The notes under the pieces are model-generated. The model made no database searches. It was not told the DNA's origin and worked only from the letters and a program-made list of their open reading frames with translations. From Rutidosis leptorrhynchoides (lineage: Eukaryota > Streptophyta > Magnoliopsida > Asterales > Asteraceae): a stretch of 64,000 nt of DNA. The position numbers were made by a program, and so were the translations under genes. Of the stretch, positions 11,752 through 24,262 are shown piece by piece (the stretch's first letter is position 1; the number at the start of each line of letters is the position of its first letter). The stretch is from NCBI RefSeq assembly GCF_046630445.1, contig NC_092340.1, positions 364,354,001-364,418,000 on the forward strand, written 5' to 3'.

Positions 11752-14700
11752 CTAGGTGAACTCGGGTCCTCTACAAGCATTCCATCGAACCTTAACAATT
11801 GGTATCTTGTTTTGCTTAAGTCTTTTAACCTCACGATCCATTATTTCGACGGGTTCTTCGATGAATTGAAGTTTTTCGTTGATTTGGATTTCATCTAACG
11901 GAATAGTGAGATCTTCTTTAGCAAAACATTTCTTCAAATTCGAGACGTGGAAAGTGTTATGTACAGCCGCGAGTTGTTGAGGTAACTCAAGTCGGTAAGC
12001 TACTGGTCCGACACGATCAATAATCTTGAATGGTCCAATATACCTTGGATTTAATTTCCCTCGTTTACCAAATCGAACAACGCCTTTCCAAGGTGCAACT
12101 TTAAGCATGACCATCTCTCCAATTTCAAATTCTATATCTTTTCTTTTAATGTCAGCGTAGCTCTTTTGTCGACTTTGGGCGGTTTTCAACCGTTGTTGAA
12201 TTTGGATGATCTTCTCGGTAGTTTCTTGTATAATCTCCGGACCCGTAATCTGTCTATCCCCCACTTCACTCCAACAAATCGGAGACCTGCACTTTCTACC
12301 ATAAAGTGCTTCAAACGGCGCCATCTCAATGCTTGAATGGTAGCTGTTGTTGTAGGAAAATTCTGCTAACGGTAGATGTCGATCCCAACTGTTTCCGAAA
12401 TCAATAACACATGCTCGTAGCATGTCTTCAAGCGTTTGTATCGTCCTTTCGCTCTGCCCATCAGTTTGTGGATGATAGGCAGTACTCATGTCTAGACGAG
12501 TTCCTAATGCTTGCTGTAATGTCTGCCAGAATCTTGAAATAAATCTGCCATCCCTATCAGAGATAATAGAGATTGGTATTCCATGTCTGGATATGACTTC
12601 CTTCAAATACAGTCGTGCTAACTTCTCCATCTTGTCATCTTCTCTTATTGGCAGGAAGTGTGCTGATTTGGTGAGATGATCAACTATTACCCAAATAGTA
12701 TCAAAACCACTTGCAGTCCTTGGCAATTTAGTGATGAAATCCATGGTAATGTTTTCCCATTTCCATTCTGGGATTTCGGGTTGTTGAAGTAGACCTGATG
12801 GTTTCTGATGCTCAGCTTTGACCTTAGAACACGTCAAACATTCTCCTACGTATTTAGCAACATCGGCTTTCATACCCGGCCGCCAAAAATATTTCCTGAG
12901 ATCCTTGTACATCTTCCCCGTTCCAAGATGTATTGAGTATCTGGTTTTATGAGCTTCTCTAAGTACCATTTCTCTCATATCTCCAAATTTTGGTACCCAA
13001 ATCCTTTCAGCCCTATACCGGGTTCCGTCTTCCCGAATATTAAGATGCTTCTCCGATCCTTTGGGTATTTCATCCTTTAAATTTCCCTCTTTTAAAACTC
13101 CTTGTTGCGCCTCCTTTATTTGAGTAGTAAGGTTATTATGAATCATTATATTCATAGATTTTACTCGAATGGGTTCTCTGTCCTTCCTGCTCAAGGCATC
13201 GGCTACCACATTTGCCTTCCCCGGGTGGTAACGAATCTCAAAGTCATAATCATTCAATAATTCAATCCACCTGCGCTGCCTCATATTCAGTTGTTTCTGG
13301 TTAAATATGTGTTGAAGACTTTTGTGGTCGGTATATATAATACTTTTGACCCCATATAAGTAGTGCCTCCAAGTCTTTAATGCAAAAACAACCGCGCCTA
13401 ATTCCAAATCATGCGTCGTATAATTTTGTTCGTGAATCTTCAATTGTCTAGACGCATAAGCAATCACCTTCGTTCGTTGCATTAATACACAACCGAGACC
13501 TTGCTTTGATGCATCACAATAAATCACAAAATCATCATTCCCTTCAGGCAATGACAATATAGGTGCCGTAGTTAGCTTTCTCTTCAATAACTGAAACGCT
13601 TTATCTTGTTCATCATTCCATTCAAATTTCTTCCCTTTATGCGTTAATGCAGTCAAGGGTTTTGCTATTCTGGAAAAGTCTTGGATGAACCTTCTGTAGT
13701 AACCAGCTAGTCCTAAAAACTGGCGTATGTGTTTCGGAGTTTTCGGGATTTCCCACTTTTCAACAGTTTCTATCTTTGCCGGATCCACCTTAATACCTTC
13801 TTTGTTCACTATGTGACCGAGGAATTGAACTTCTTCCAACCAAAATGCACACTTTGAAAACTTAGCGTACAATTCTTCCTTCCTCAATACTTCTAACACC
13901 TTTCTCAAATGTTCACCGTGTTCTTGGTCATTCTTTGAGTAAATAAGTATGTCATCAATGAAAACAATGACAAACTTGTCAAGGTATGGTCCACACACTC
14001 GGTTCTTAAGGTCCATGAACACAGCTGGTGCATTAGTTAAACCAAACGGCATGACCATAAACTCGTAATGACCGTAACGTGTTCTGAAAGCAGTCTTTGG
14101 AATATCATCTTCTTTCACCCGCATTTGATGATACCCGGAACGTAAGTCAATCTTTGAATAAACAGACGAGCCTTGTAGTTGATCAAATAAGTCATCAATT
14201 CTCGGTAGTGGGTAGCGGTTCTTGATGGTAAGTTTGTTCAACTCTCGGTAGTCGATACACAACCTGAATGTACCATCTTTCTTCTTGACAAACAAAACAG
14301 GAGCTCCCCATGGTGATGTGCTTGGTCGAATGAAACCACGCTCTAAAAGTTCTTGTAATTGGCTTTGCAGTTCTTTCATCTCGCTGGGTGCGAGTCTGTA
14401 AGGAGCACGAGCTATTGGTGCAGCTCCTGGTACAAGATCTATTTGAAATTCAACGGATCGATGTGGGGGTAATCCCGGTAATTCTTTCGGAAATACATCG
14501 GGAAATTCTTTTGCCACGGGAACATCATTGATGCTCTTTTCTTCAGTTTGTACTTTCTCGACGTGTGCTAGAACAGCATAGCAACCTTTTCTTATTAGTT
14601 TTTGTGCCTTCAAATTACTAATAAGATGTAGCTTCGTGTTGCCCTTTTCTCCGTACACCATTAAGGGTTTTCCTTTTTCTCGTATAATGCGAATTGCATT

Positions 14701-15283
14701 TTTGTAACAAACGATCTCTGCTTTCACTTCTTTCAACCAGTCCATACCGATTATCACATCAAAACTCCCTAACTCTACTGGTATCAAATCAATCTTAAAT
14801 GTTTCGCTAACCAGTTTAATTTCTCGATTCCGACATATATTATCTGCTGAAATTAATTTACCATTTGCTAATTCGAGTAAAAATTTACTATCCAAAGGCG
14901 TCAATGGACAACTTAATTTAGCACAAAAATCTCTACTCATATAGCTTCTATCCGCACCCGAATCAAATAAAACGTAAGCAGATTTATTGTCAATAAGAAA
15001 CGTACCCGTAACAAGCTCCGGGTCTTCCTGTGCCTCTGCCGCATTAATATTGAAAACTCTTCCGCGGCCTTGTCCATTCGTGTTCTCCTGGTTCGGGCAA
15101 TTTCTAATAATGTGGCCCGGTTTTCCACATTTATAACAAACTACATTGGCATAACTTGCTCCGACACTACTTGCTCCGCCATTACTCGTTCCGACACCAT
15201 TTGTTCCTTTCGTTCTATTAACCCCTGGTCCGTAGACCTCACACTTCGCTGCGCTATGACCATTTCTTTTACACTTGTTGCAA
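11752..15283 (-). CDS. pol: Tk2 pol: protease, RT, RNase H, integrase, chromodomain-like tail
   Basis: Open frame from the gag frameshift near 15283 to TAG at 11752. The first Met is at 14940; numbering here counts from it. The protease DSGAD lies just upstream of that Met. RT runs about 190-380 with FIDD at 327-330. RNase H Asp is near 476 and its TDH box near 539. Integrase has a zinc-binding segment (His 664 and 671, Cys 701 and 704) and the triad Asp 734, Asp 795, Glu 831. A chromodomain-like end starts near 1025 ([14 protein letters not shown]), typical of Tekay/Del chromoviruses that target heterochromatin. The TAG at 11752 replaces an expected Trp; the frame continues open to TAA at 11677, so about 24 residues are lost. 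Confidence 0.9.
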
Positions 15284-16289
15284 ATTTGGTGCAGAACCCC
15301 GAGTGATACTTTTCACACCTTTGGCATAGCTGCTTCTGATTGTTATTGTTGTTGCGGTTATTATTGTTGTTGGGATGATTATTGTAGTTGCTGTTGTTGT
15401 TGTTGTTGTTGTTGTTGTTGGGCCGTTTGTTATAGTTGCGATTGATGTTGCGATTGTTGGGATAATTGTTGCGATTATTTTTGTAATTGCTGTTGTTGTT
15501 GTATTGGTGATTCTTATCACCATTTTTCTCCCACTTTCTTTTGACTTGCTTCACATTGGCCTCTTCAGCAGTCTGTTCTTTAATTCTTTCTTCAATCTGG
15601 TTCACTAGTTTGTGAGCCATTCTACATGCCTGTTGTATGGAGGCGGGATCGTGTGAACTTATATCTTCTTGGATTCTTTCCGGTAATCCTTTCACAAACG
15701 CGTCGATCTTCTCTTCCTCATCTTCGAATGCTCCCGGACACAATAGGCACAATTCTGTGAATCGTCTTTCGTACGTGGTAATATCAAATCCTTGGGTTCG
15801 TAACCCTCTAAGTTCTGTCTTGAGCTTATTGACCTCGGTTCTGGGACGGTACTTCTCGTTCATCAAGTGCTTGAATGCTGACCACGGTAGTGCGTACGCA
15901 TCGTCTTGTCCCACTTGCTCTAGATAGGTATTCCACCATGTTAACGCAGAACCTGTGAAGGTATGTGTAGCGTACTTCACTTTGTCCTCTTCAGTACACT
16001 TACTTATGGCAAACACCGATTCGACCTTCTCGGTCCACCGTTTCAATCCGATCGGTCCTTCGGTTCCATCAAATTCCAAAGGTTTGCAGGCAGTGAATTC
16101 TTTGTAGGTACATCCTACACGATTTCCTGTACTGCTAGATCCAAGGTTATTGTTGGTATGTAGCGCAGCCTGTACTGCGGCTATGTTTGAAGCTAGAAAA
16201 GTACGGAATTCCTCTTCATTCATATTTACGGTGTGTCGAGTAGTCGGTTCCATTTCCTTCAAAATAGTCAAATGGAACAAGTTAATCAT
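15283..16289 (-). pseudogene. gag: Tk2 gag (frameshifted in the zinc-knuckle region)
   Basis: Same Gag as Tk1: capsid-type domain, Asn-rich tract, first Cys cluster. One A is missing in the run near 15283 (Tk1 has AAAA, Tk2 AAA on the plus strand). The frame leaves the zinc-knuckle region after FCTKF and runs to a stop near 15141. The second knuckle and protease are then in the pol frame. ATG at 16289, with a second Met 12 codons on. Because Tk1 keeps one continuous gag-protease frame, this is a lesion rather than programmed frameshifting. Confidence 0.88.
15340..15421. repeat. GTT-type microsatellite coding poly-Asn in Tk2 gag
   Basis: Shorter homologue of 2384-2465, read as Asn on the minus strand. 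Confidence 0.8.
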
Positions 16290-16385
16290 ACAGAATATTA
16301 AGAGTAGTTAATAGTATTTCGTAGCATAATATGAACTCATTTATAAAAGCTTTTTCTTCATATTAGCGTTTTATAAGTTTAAATT

Positions 16386-16402
16386 CGGGTAGTACCTACC
16401 CG
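16386..16402 (-). promoter_or_regulatory. Internal PPT-like inverted repeat, Tk2
   Basis: Identical to 3430-3446 in Tk1: CGGGTAGTACCTACCCG, located about 100 bp upstream of gag. Confidence 0.5.
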
Positions 16403-16594
16403 TTAAGTTCATACTTAGTAGCTAATATACAATTCAACTACTACAATTCTATATGAAAAACTGATTATAATAATATTTCGCGTTCAAACTTTTACACAAT
16501 ATTTTACAAACTTACAATACCGCTTATTTTACATATAGCATGAAATATAGCACACAATAAATTTGATACAAGATGGTTGTGAAGATAATTCTAG

Positions 16595-17278
16595 CTAGTA
16601 CACAAGTCGTTCAGCAAAGGCAATAAAGACACATAATTCATACGTCCAGATACAAGTCATGCATTCTGGTTTTACTAGGATTACTTCCCATCCTTGGTTT
16701 TGTGGAACATAACCGTTATGGCCGTTGATAAGACAGCGTGTTGTAACGTCGTCAAAGGGACGAGGGTTACGTAATGTCCAACAGTCCCGTAACAATCTAA
16801 AAACCTCATTTCTTACCCCAATTACTGACTCCGTCACTTGTGGAAATGTTTTGTTTAATAGTTGTAGCCCGATGTTCTTGTTCTCACTTTGGTGAGAAGC
16901 GAACATTACTAATCCGTAAGCATAACATGCTTCTTTATGTTGCATGTTAGCCGCTTTTTCTAAATCACGAAGTCCAATATTCGGATATATTGAGTCAAAA
17001 TAATTTCTTAACCCATTGCGTAAAATAGCATTTGGGTTCCCCGCAATATATGCGTCAAAGTAAACACATCGTAACTTATGGATTTCCCAATGTGATATCC
17101 CTCATCTTTCGAACAAAAGCCTTTTATAAACCAAATCATTCTTGGAACGTTCTTCGAATGTCTTACAAACTGATCTCGCCTTAAATAGTTGTGCCAAGGA
17201 ATTCTGACCGACTCTAGACAAGATTTCATCAATCATGTCTCCGGGTTGGTCTCTTAAAATATAGGGTTATCTATCCAT
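16595..17278 (-). pseudogene. Captured F-box gene relic in Tk2
   Basis: Same relic as 3639-4322, about 227 codons. The C-terminal half (16595-16945) is open here and reads EACYAYGLVMFASHQSENKN onward. The N-terminal half has stops at codon 4 (17267-17269) and at codon 59 (17102-17104, Trp in Tk1). Tk1 and Tk2 carry different stops, so the gene was open when the family last shared an ancestor and decayed independently. Frame and order suggest an F-box followed by a Sel1-like helical region. Confidence 0.65.
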
Positions 17279-17415
17279 TTTGTGTTTTTATACTGTAAAA
17301 TAGACAAGAGTTAGATTCATAAAAAAAATACTTATTAATACAAGCAATTTTTACATATATCATAAAGCATAAGCACACTATATTACATATATTACACCAC
17401 ACGAATATAACTATC

Positions 17416-18030
17416 TTATTCCGACTCGCTCATTTCTTCTTGTTCGGTTTTGGTTCGTTTTGCCAAGTTTCTAGGGATATATGATGTTCCCCTAATACGA
17501 GCCGTCGTTGTCCACATTGGTTTAGAAAAACCTGGTGGTTTAGAGGTTCCCGGGTCATTGTTACAACTTAAGGACTTCGGGAGTTGACGATACATATAAA
17601 GTTCATCGGGGTTGGAATTAGATTTCTCTATTTTTATGCCCTTTCCCTTATTATTTTCTTTTGCCTTTTTAAATTCAGTTGGGGTAATTTCTATAACATC
17701 ATCGGAATTCTCGTCGGAATCCGATTCATCGGAGAATTGGTAATCCTCCCAATATTTTGCTTCCTTGGCGGAAACACCATTGACCATAATTAACCTTGGT
17801 CGGTTGGTTGAGGATTCTCTTTTACTTAACCGTTTTATTATTTCCCCCACCGGTTCTATTTCTTCTTCCGGTTCCGATTCTTCTTCCGGTTCCGATTCTT
17901 CTTCCGGTTCCGACTCTTCTTCCGGTTCCTCTTCGGGAACTTGTGAATCAGTCCACGAATCATTCCAATTTACATTTGACTCTTCATTATTATTAGGTGA
18001 GTCAATGGGACTTGTTCTAGAGGTAGACAT
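17416..18030 (-). CDS. Acidic leader ORF of Tk2, intact
   Basis: 204 residues, true ATG, first gene after the primer site. About residues 30-62 are short Glu/Pro/Ser repeats of EEESEP type. A Ser/Asp-rich acidic patch follows (SDESDSDENSDD) near residue 100, then a basic region with KRT near the C-terminus. No domain recognised. No signal peptide or membrane segment. Position between PBS and gag is unusual for Tekay elements. Could be an element-encoded accessory protein or another captured host fragment; no function is claimed. Confidence 0.7.
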   Translation of the reverse strand: MSTSRTSPIDSPNNNEESNVNWNDSWTDSQVPEEEPEEESEPEEESEPEEESEPEEEIEPVGEIIKRLSKRESSTNRPRLIMVNGVSAKEAKYWEDYQFSDESDSDENSDDVIEITPTEFKKAKENNKGKGIKIEKSNSNPDELYMYRQLPKSLSCNNDPGTSKPPGFSKPMWTTTARIRGTSYIPRNLAKRTKTEQEEMSESE

Positions 18031-18225
18031 CTATCACATAATATCAAACACGATAAGAGATTAATATATCACATAATATTCATATGTTAATAATATATAG
18101 TTTCCAACAAAAATATTAAGCAATCATTTTTAAAGAAAACACGGTCGAAGTCCAGACTCACTAATACATCCTAACAAACTCGATAAGACACACTAATGCA
18201 AATTTTCTGGTTCTCTAAGACCAAC

Positions 18226-18237
18226 GCTCTGATACCA
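18226..18237 (-). other. Primer binding site of Tk2 (tRNA-Met)
   Basis: Minus strand TGGTATCAGAGC, two bases from the 5' LTR. Standard initiator-Met primer site of plant Ty3 elements. Confidence 0.92.
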
Positions 18238-18239
18238 AC

Positions 18240-21200
18240 TGAAATGTCCCGTTCTTATTGATTAAAAACGTTCCATATTAATTGATTTCGTTGCGAGGTT
18301 TTGACCTCTATATGAGACGTTTTTCAAAGACTGCATTCATTTTTAAAACAAACCATAACCTTTATTTCATAGATAAAGGTTTTAAAAAGCTTTACGTAGA
18401 TTATCAAATAATGATAATCTAAAATATCCTGTTTACACACGACCATTACATAATGGTTTACAATACAAATATGTTACAACAAAATAAGTTTCTTGAATGC
18501 AGTTTTTACACAATATCATACAAGCATGGACTCCAAATCTCGTCCTTATTTAACTATGTGACAGCGGAAGCTCTTAATAATCACCTGAGAATAAACATGC
18601 TTAAAACGTCAACAAAAATGTTGGTGAGTTATAGGTTTAACCTATATATATCAAATCATAATAATAGACCACAAGATTTCATATTTCAATACACATCCCA
18701 TACATAGAGATAAAAATTATTCATATGGTGAACACCTGGTAACCGACATTAACAAGATGCATATATAAGAATATCCCCATCATTCCGGGACACCCTTCGG
18801 ATATGATATAAATTTCGAAGTACTAAAGCATCCGGTACTTTGGATGGGGTTTGTTAGGCCCAATAGATCTATCTTTAGGATTCGCGTCAATTAGGGTGTC
18901 TGTTCCTTAATTCTTAGATTACCAGACTTAATAAAAAGGGGCATATTCGATTTCGATAATTCAACCATAGAATGTAGTTTCACGTACTTGTGTCTATTTT
19001 GTAAATCATTTATAAAACCTGCATGTATTCTCATCCCAAAAATATTAGATTTTAAAAGTGGGACTATAACTCACTTTCACAGATTTTTACTTCGTCGGGA
19101 AGTAAGACTTGGCCACTGGTTGATTCACGAACCTATAACAATATATACATATATATATCAAAGTATGTTCAAAATATATTTACAACACTTTTAATATATT
19201 TTGATGTTTTAAGTTTATTAAGTCAGCTGTCCTCGTTAGTAACCTACAACTAGTTGTCCACAGTTAGATGTATAGAAATAAATCGATAAATATTATCTTG
19301 AATCAATCCACGACCCAGTGTATACGTATCTCAGTATTGATCACAACTCAAACTATATATATTTTGGAATCAACCTCAACCCTGTATAGCTAACTCCAAC
19401 ATTCACATATAGAGTGTCTATGGTTGTTCCGAAATATATATAGATGTGTCGACATGATAGGTCGAAACATTGTATACGTGTCTATGGTATCTCAAGATTA
19501 CATAATATACAATACAAGTTGATTAAGTTATGGTTGGAATAGATTTGTTACCAATTTTCACGTAGCTAAATTGAGAAAAATTATCCAATCTTGTTTTACC
19601 CATAACTTCTTCATTTTAAATCCGTTTTGAGTGAATCAAATTGCTATGGTTTCATATTGAACTCTATTTTATGAATATAAACAGAAAAGTATAGGTTTAT
19701 AGTCGGAAAAATAAGTTACAAGTCGTTTTTGTAAAGGTAGTCATTTCAGTCGAAAGAACGACGTCTAGATGACCATTTTAGAAAACATACTTCCACTTTG
19801 AGTTTAACCATAATTTTTGGATATAGTTTCATGTTCATAATAAAAATAATTTTCTCTGAATAACAACTTTTAAATCAAAGTTTATCATAGTTTTTAATTA
19901 ACTAACCCAAAACAGCCCGCGGTGTTACTACGACGGCGTAAATCCGGTTTTACGGTGTTTTTCGTGTTTCCAGGTTTTAAATCATTAAGTTAGCATATCA
20001 TATAGATATAGAACATATGTTTAGTTGATTTTAAAAGTCAAGTTAGAAGGATTAACTTTTGTTTGCGAACAAGTTTAGAATTAACTAAACTATGTTCTAG
20101 TGATTACAAGTTTAAACCTTCGAATAAGATAGCTTTATATGTATGAATCGAATGATGTTATGAACATCATTACTACCTTAAGTTCCTTGGATAAACCTAC
20201 TGGAAAATAGAAAAATGGATCTAGCTTCAATGGATCCTTGGATGGCTCGAAGTTCTTGAAGCAGAATCATGACACGAAAACAAGTTCAAGTAAGATCATC
20301 ACTTGAAATAAGATTGTTATAGTTATAGAAATTGAACCAAAGTTTGAATATGATTATTACCTTGTATTAGAATGATAACCTACTGTAATAAACAAAGATT
20401 TCTTGAGGTTGGATGATCACCTTACAAGATTGGAAGTGAGCTAGCAAACTTGAAAGTATTCTTGATTTTATGAAACTAGAACTTTTGGAATTTATGAAGA
20501 ACACTTAGAACTTGAAGATAGAACTTGAGAGAGATCAATTAGATGAAGAAAATTGAAGAATGAAAGTGTTTGTAGGTGTTTTTGGTCGTTGGTGTATGGA
20601 TTAGATATAAAGAATATGTAATTTTGTTTTCATGTAAATAAGTCATGAATGATTACTCATATTTTTGTAATTTTATGAGATATTTCATGCTAGTTGCCAA
20701 ATGATGGTTCCCACATGTGTTAGGTGACTCACATGGGCTGCTAAGAGCTGATCATTGGAGTGTATATACCAATAGTACATACATCTAAAAGCTGTGTATT
20801 GTACGAGTACGAATACGGGTGCATACGAGTAGAATTGTTGATGAAACTGAACGAGGATGTAATTGTAAGAATTTTTGTTAAGTAGAAGTATTTTGATAAG
20901 TGTATTGAAGTCTTTCAAAAGTGTATAAATACATATTAAAACACTACATGTATATATATTTTAACTGAGTCGTTAAGTCATCGTTAGTCGTTACATGTAA
21001 GTGTTGTTTTGAAACCTTTAGGTTAACGATCTTGTTAAATGTTGTTAACCCAATGTTTATAATATCAAATGAGATTTTAAATTATTATATTATCATGATA
21101 TTATCATGTATGAATATCTCTTAATATGATATATATACATTAAATGTCTTTACAACGATAATCGTTACATATATGTCTCGTTTAAAAATCATTAAGTTAG

Positions 21201-21492
21201 TAGTCTTGTTTTTACATATGTAGTTCATTGTTAATATACTTAATGATATGTTTACTTATCATAGTATCATGTTAACTATATATATATCCATATATATGTC
21301 ATCATATAGTTTTTACAAGTTTTAACGTTCGTGAATCACCGGTCAACTTGGGTGGTCAATTGTCTATATGAAACATATTTCAATTAATCAAGTCTTAACA
21401 AGTTTGATTGCTTAACATGTTGGAAACATTTAATCATGTAAATATCAATCTCAATTAATATATATAAACATGGAAAAGTTCGGGTCACTACA
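18240..21492 (-). repeat. 5' LTR of Tk2 (LTR C)
   Basis: 3253 bp, TG...CA ends, near-identical to LTR B apart from the 49-bp duplication there and scattered substitutions. Confidence 0.93.
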
Positions 21493-21692
21493 TATATGTC
21501 ATCATATAGTTTTTACAAGTTTTAACGTTCGTGAATTACCGGTCAACTTGGGTGGTCAATTGTCTATATGAAACATATTTCAATTAATCAAGTCTTAACA
21601 AGTTTGATTGCTTAACATGTTGGAAACATTTAATCATGTAAATATCAATCTCAATTAATATATATAAACATGGAAAAGTTCGGGTCACTACA
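21493..21692 (-). repeat. Displaced last 200 bp of the Tk1 5' LTR
   Basis: At first sight a 200-bp tandem repeat of 21293-21492. It completes LTR A: 8342 + TATAT duplication + this segment restores an uninterrupted LTR ending in CACTACA. Bases 21693-21697 (GCAGG) would be the right target duplication of Tk1; the left one is outside the window. Confidence 0.9.
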
Positions 21693-21860
21693 GCAGGTAG
21701 CCAGGACCCTTTAAATCGGAAGCCCACAACTCGCCACTAACAAATCCAACTATTACTATGAACCAGAAAATTTTGGATGTCTATCAATTTATCCGCTTAA
21801 AATAAGTTTTCATTTTGAAATTTTAGAGAAGAAATAGAAAATTCTATGTCCTAAAAACTA

Positions 21861-21970
21861 AAGCGTCGAAATGAAAAAGAAAAAGTGCGTCGAAAAATAA
21901 GAAGTCGAAAAAAAATATGCGTCGAAAAATAAAGGTCGAAAAAAATAATAAGAAAGTAGTGCGTCGAAAC
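21861..21970. repeat. Irregular GTCGAAA repeats
   Basis: About six occurrences of (GC)GTCGAAA spaced 15-30 bp in the Ath3 leader. Purpose unknown. Confidence 0.6.
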
Positions 21971-22454
21971 TTAAAAGGTATTAAAATCTATAAACAGTGT
22001 CGCAAAATTCTAAAGCACCTAAATCTTAGTCTTAAAGAAAAAGCACTTAAGGGATTTTACGGCAAAGCCTAAAAATCTAGAAATAAAAATAAACTATGGC
22101 AAATACTAAATTTAAAACTAATTACGAATGATAAAAATACAAATTACGAAATAAATTATTAAAATATACAATTTATAAAAAGATAAAATTACTTATTTTT
22201 ATAAAAATATTATTTTTATATTATTTTAATTATATAAAAATATCAATTTTTATATAATTAATAAAACTAGATAAAAACTTAAATTTCAAACTAAATAATA
22301 AAACTAAAACTAAATAATAAACTAAATAACCCTAATTAGGTTAATAATAATAATAATAATTAATTTAAACCCTAAACTTAATTAATTAATAATAATAATT
22401 ATTAAACTAACCCTAATTCCGATCAAACGATGTTTCGGGCCTGTTAAGTCACTT

Positions 22455-22500
22455 CATGCGATTGCATGGAGTGTTAGTTATATTATCATGTGGTTGTACG
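22455..22500 (-). promoter_or_regulatory. Palindrome pair in the Ath3 leader (decayed)
   Basis: Boxes 22455-22468 (CATGCGATTGCATG) and 22487-22500 (CATGTGGTTGTACG). Centres 22461.5 and 22493.5, 32 bp apart, the same spacing as in the LTR pairs. Differences from CATGCGATCGCATG are all transitions. No TATA box at the usual distance on either side. Confidence 0.55.
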
Positions 22501-22810
22501 ACCTGCGGATCCAGTTCAGTTTGTTGGGCTGCTACACTGTTCGGCCCGATTCAGTTTTACTTATTTTTTTAAAAAATTTATTACAAAATATTTATATAAA
22601 TTAAATTAAACTTATATTTTAAAAACTAAATTAGAAATAAAAATACTTTATAATTTTATATATTTTAAACAAACTCTAAAAAATATATATTTTTTGTTTT
22701 TTCTTTTTATATTTTTGTATTTTTAATTTTTAAAACGTATTTTTACAAAAAAAAATAAAACTTAATAAAAATCTTTTTTTATAGCATTTCGCTTTCGGCG
22801 TTTAAGAGAA

Positions 22811-22830
22811 GGTCCCCGGCAGCGGCGCCA
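22811..22830 (-). other. Primer binding site of Ath3 (tRNA-Asp)
   Basis: Minus strand TGGCGCCGCTGCCGGGGACC. TGGCGCCG-type tRNA-Asp sites are characteristic of Athila/Tat elements. Eight bases from the LTR edge. Confidence 0.88.
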
Positions 22831-23071
22831 AAAATACTTGATGTTATGCGAGGTGTATACGAAATAGTTATATTTTTACTACGAAATACTATTAAATACG
22901 ATACAATTTTACACAAGTTATTTATTTATTTATAGAGTGCATATACCTAAACCTTGCTACAACACTATAGGCAGTGTACCTAATCGTAAAGTAGTGTAGT
23001 TTTTAGTAAGTCCGGTTCGTTCCGCGGGGAGCTAGCTAAGTTTAACGCTATATTTTAAATAACTATATTTG

Positions 23072-23084
<13 letters not shown>

Positions 23085-23137
<53 letters not shown>

Positions 23138-23145
23138 TAATATTA
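23085..23145. repeat. TA microsatellite in LTR D
   Basis: Uninterrupted dinucleotide run; shorter in LTR E. Confidence 0.9.
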
Positions 23146-24262
23146 ATATTATTATAAAAAGGGGGTTTTATCGTTTAATGACCGGTTTGTCGATTTTATG
23201 TCTTAAGTCGCAATTAAAACCTAATGTAAAATATTAAATATACAAATGACTTAATTTAAAGCATAAAGTAAATGACGATAATTAAAAATGCGATAATTAA
23301 AAGTGCGATAAATAAAATGACAATAAATAAAAGTGCGATAATTTAAAGTACGATAATTAAAAGTGCGATAAGATATAAAATAAAGGAATTATGCTTATTT
23401 AAACTTCCGTAATCATGATGTTTGACGTGTTGATTTTAATTTATTACCATGAGTTAATTGTCCTTTGTCATGGATTATTCGATATGTCCATACGGTTTTG
23501 TCCATAATAGTCCATCAGTCATAAATATAAAGTGCGAGGATCTTCGCCAAATTATCCTTATACCCGAAGTCAAATATTCTAACTAGTTGGGGATTCGAAC
23601 TGTAACAAGGTCTTAATACTTTGTTTAATGAATACACCAGGTTATCGACTGCGTGTAATCCAAGGTTTTAATACTTTGTTAACAATTACACCAATAACCC
23701 TTGAATGTAATCCACCCCTGTTTTAATAAGTCCATTGACTATTAATCCATCCCCGTGTCCGGTAAAATGAACAATAATTCGTATTTATAAATATCCCGCC
23801 CACCGTACCCGATTAAGCGTGTGTGGTTATATATAGATACGTCAAATTATAACCTTTATATTAAATTAACGAGGTATCATTTAGTTAATATAAAGCCCAT
23901 TAATAGCCCATAGTCTAATTTTCACAAGTGTCATTCTTTTGTCCAAACCCCAATTATGGTCCAAAGCCCAATAACCCCGTCTTTAATATTTAGCCCAACA
24001 TCACGATTACTTCGGCTTAAATAAGCATAATAATAACTTAGCTACGAGACATTAATTTAAAGATGTTGAACATAACTTACAATGAGTATTAATCGTGTAG
24101 TGTTACACGGACAGAATTTCGACTTACAAACTTACAACATTCGCCACTATAACCTTATTATTATTAACTTAATATTAAAATTATAATTGTAAAATAAATA
24201 TAAATATATATTGAGAGAGTAAGAGATAGAAAAAGATGTGTTTTATTTCGGCCAGAACTCGT

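Larger units (their letters stand above)
8343..21492 (-). mobile_element. Near-complete Tekay chromovirus Tk2
   Basis: 13.15-kb minus-strand element: 3' LTR 8343-11641, internal region 11642-18239, 5' LTR 18240-21492. It has a PPT next to the 3' LTR, a tRNA-Met PBS next to the 5' LTR and a 5-bp TSD. It is nested inside the 5' LTR of Tk1. Order in sense: acidic ORF, F-box relic, gag, PR, RT, RH, IN, chromodomain-like tail. Only a few lesions break it: a gag frameshift near 15283, a late pol nonsense codon at 11752, and F-box stops. It therefore looks young but not autonomous as it stands. Confidence 0.93.
21693..22838 (-). mobile_element. Leader region of Athila element Ath3, cut by Tk1
   Basis: AT-rich non-coding leader between the primer site and the Tk1 insertion. 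Holds a run of GTCGAAA-type repeats (about 21861-21970), homopurine stretches, and a palindrome pair (22455-22500). No ORF. The gag-pol part of Ath3 must lie left of the window. Confidence 0.75.

Noticed and set aside
15141..15283. Programmed frameshift between gag and pol in Tk2
   Set aside because: Tk1 has one continuous gag-protease frame with an extra A, so Tk2 has a deletion.
21293..21692. 200-bp tandem duplication
   Set aside because: The second unit is the displaced end of the Tk1 LTR; the TSD explains it.
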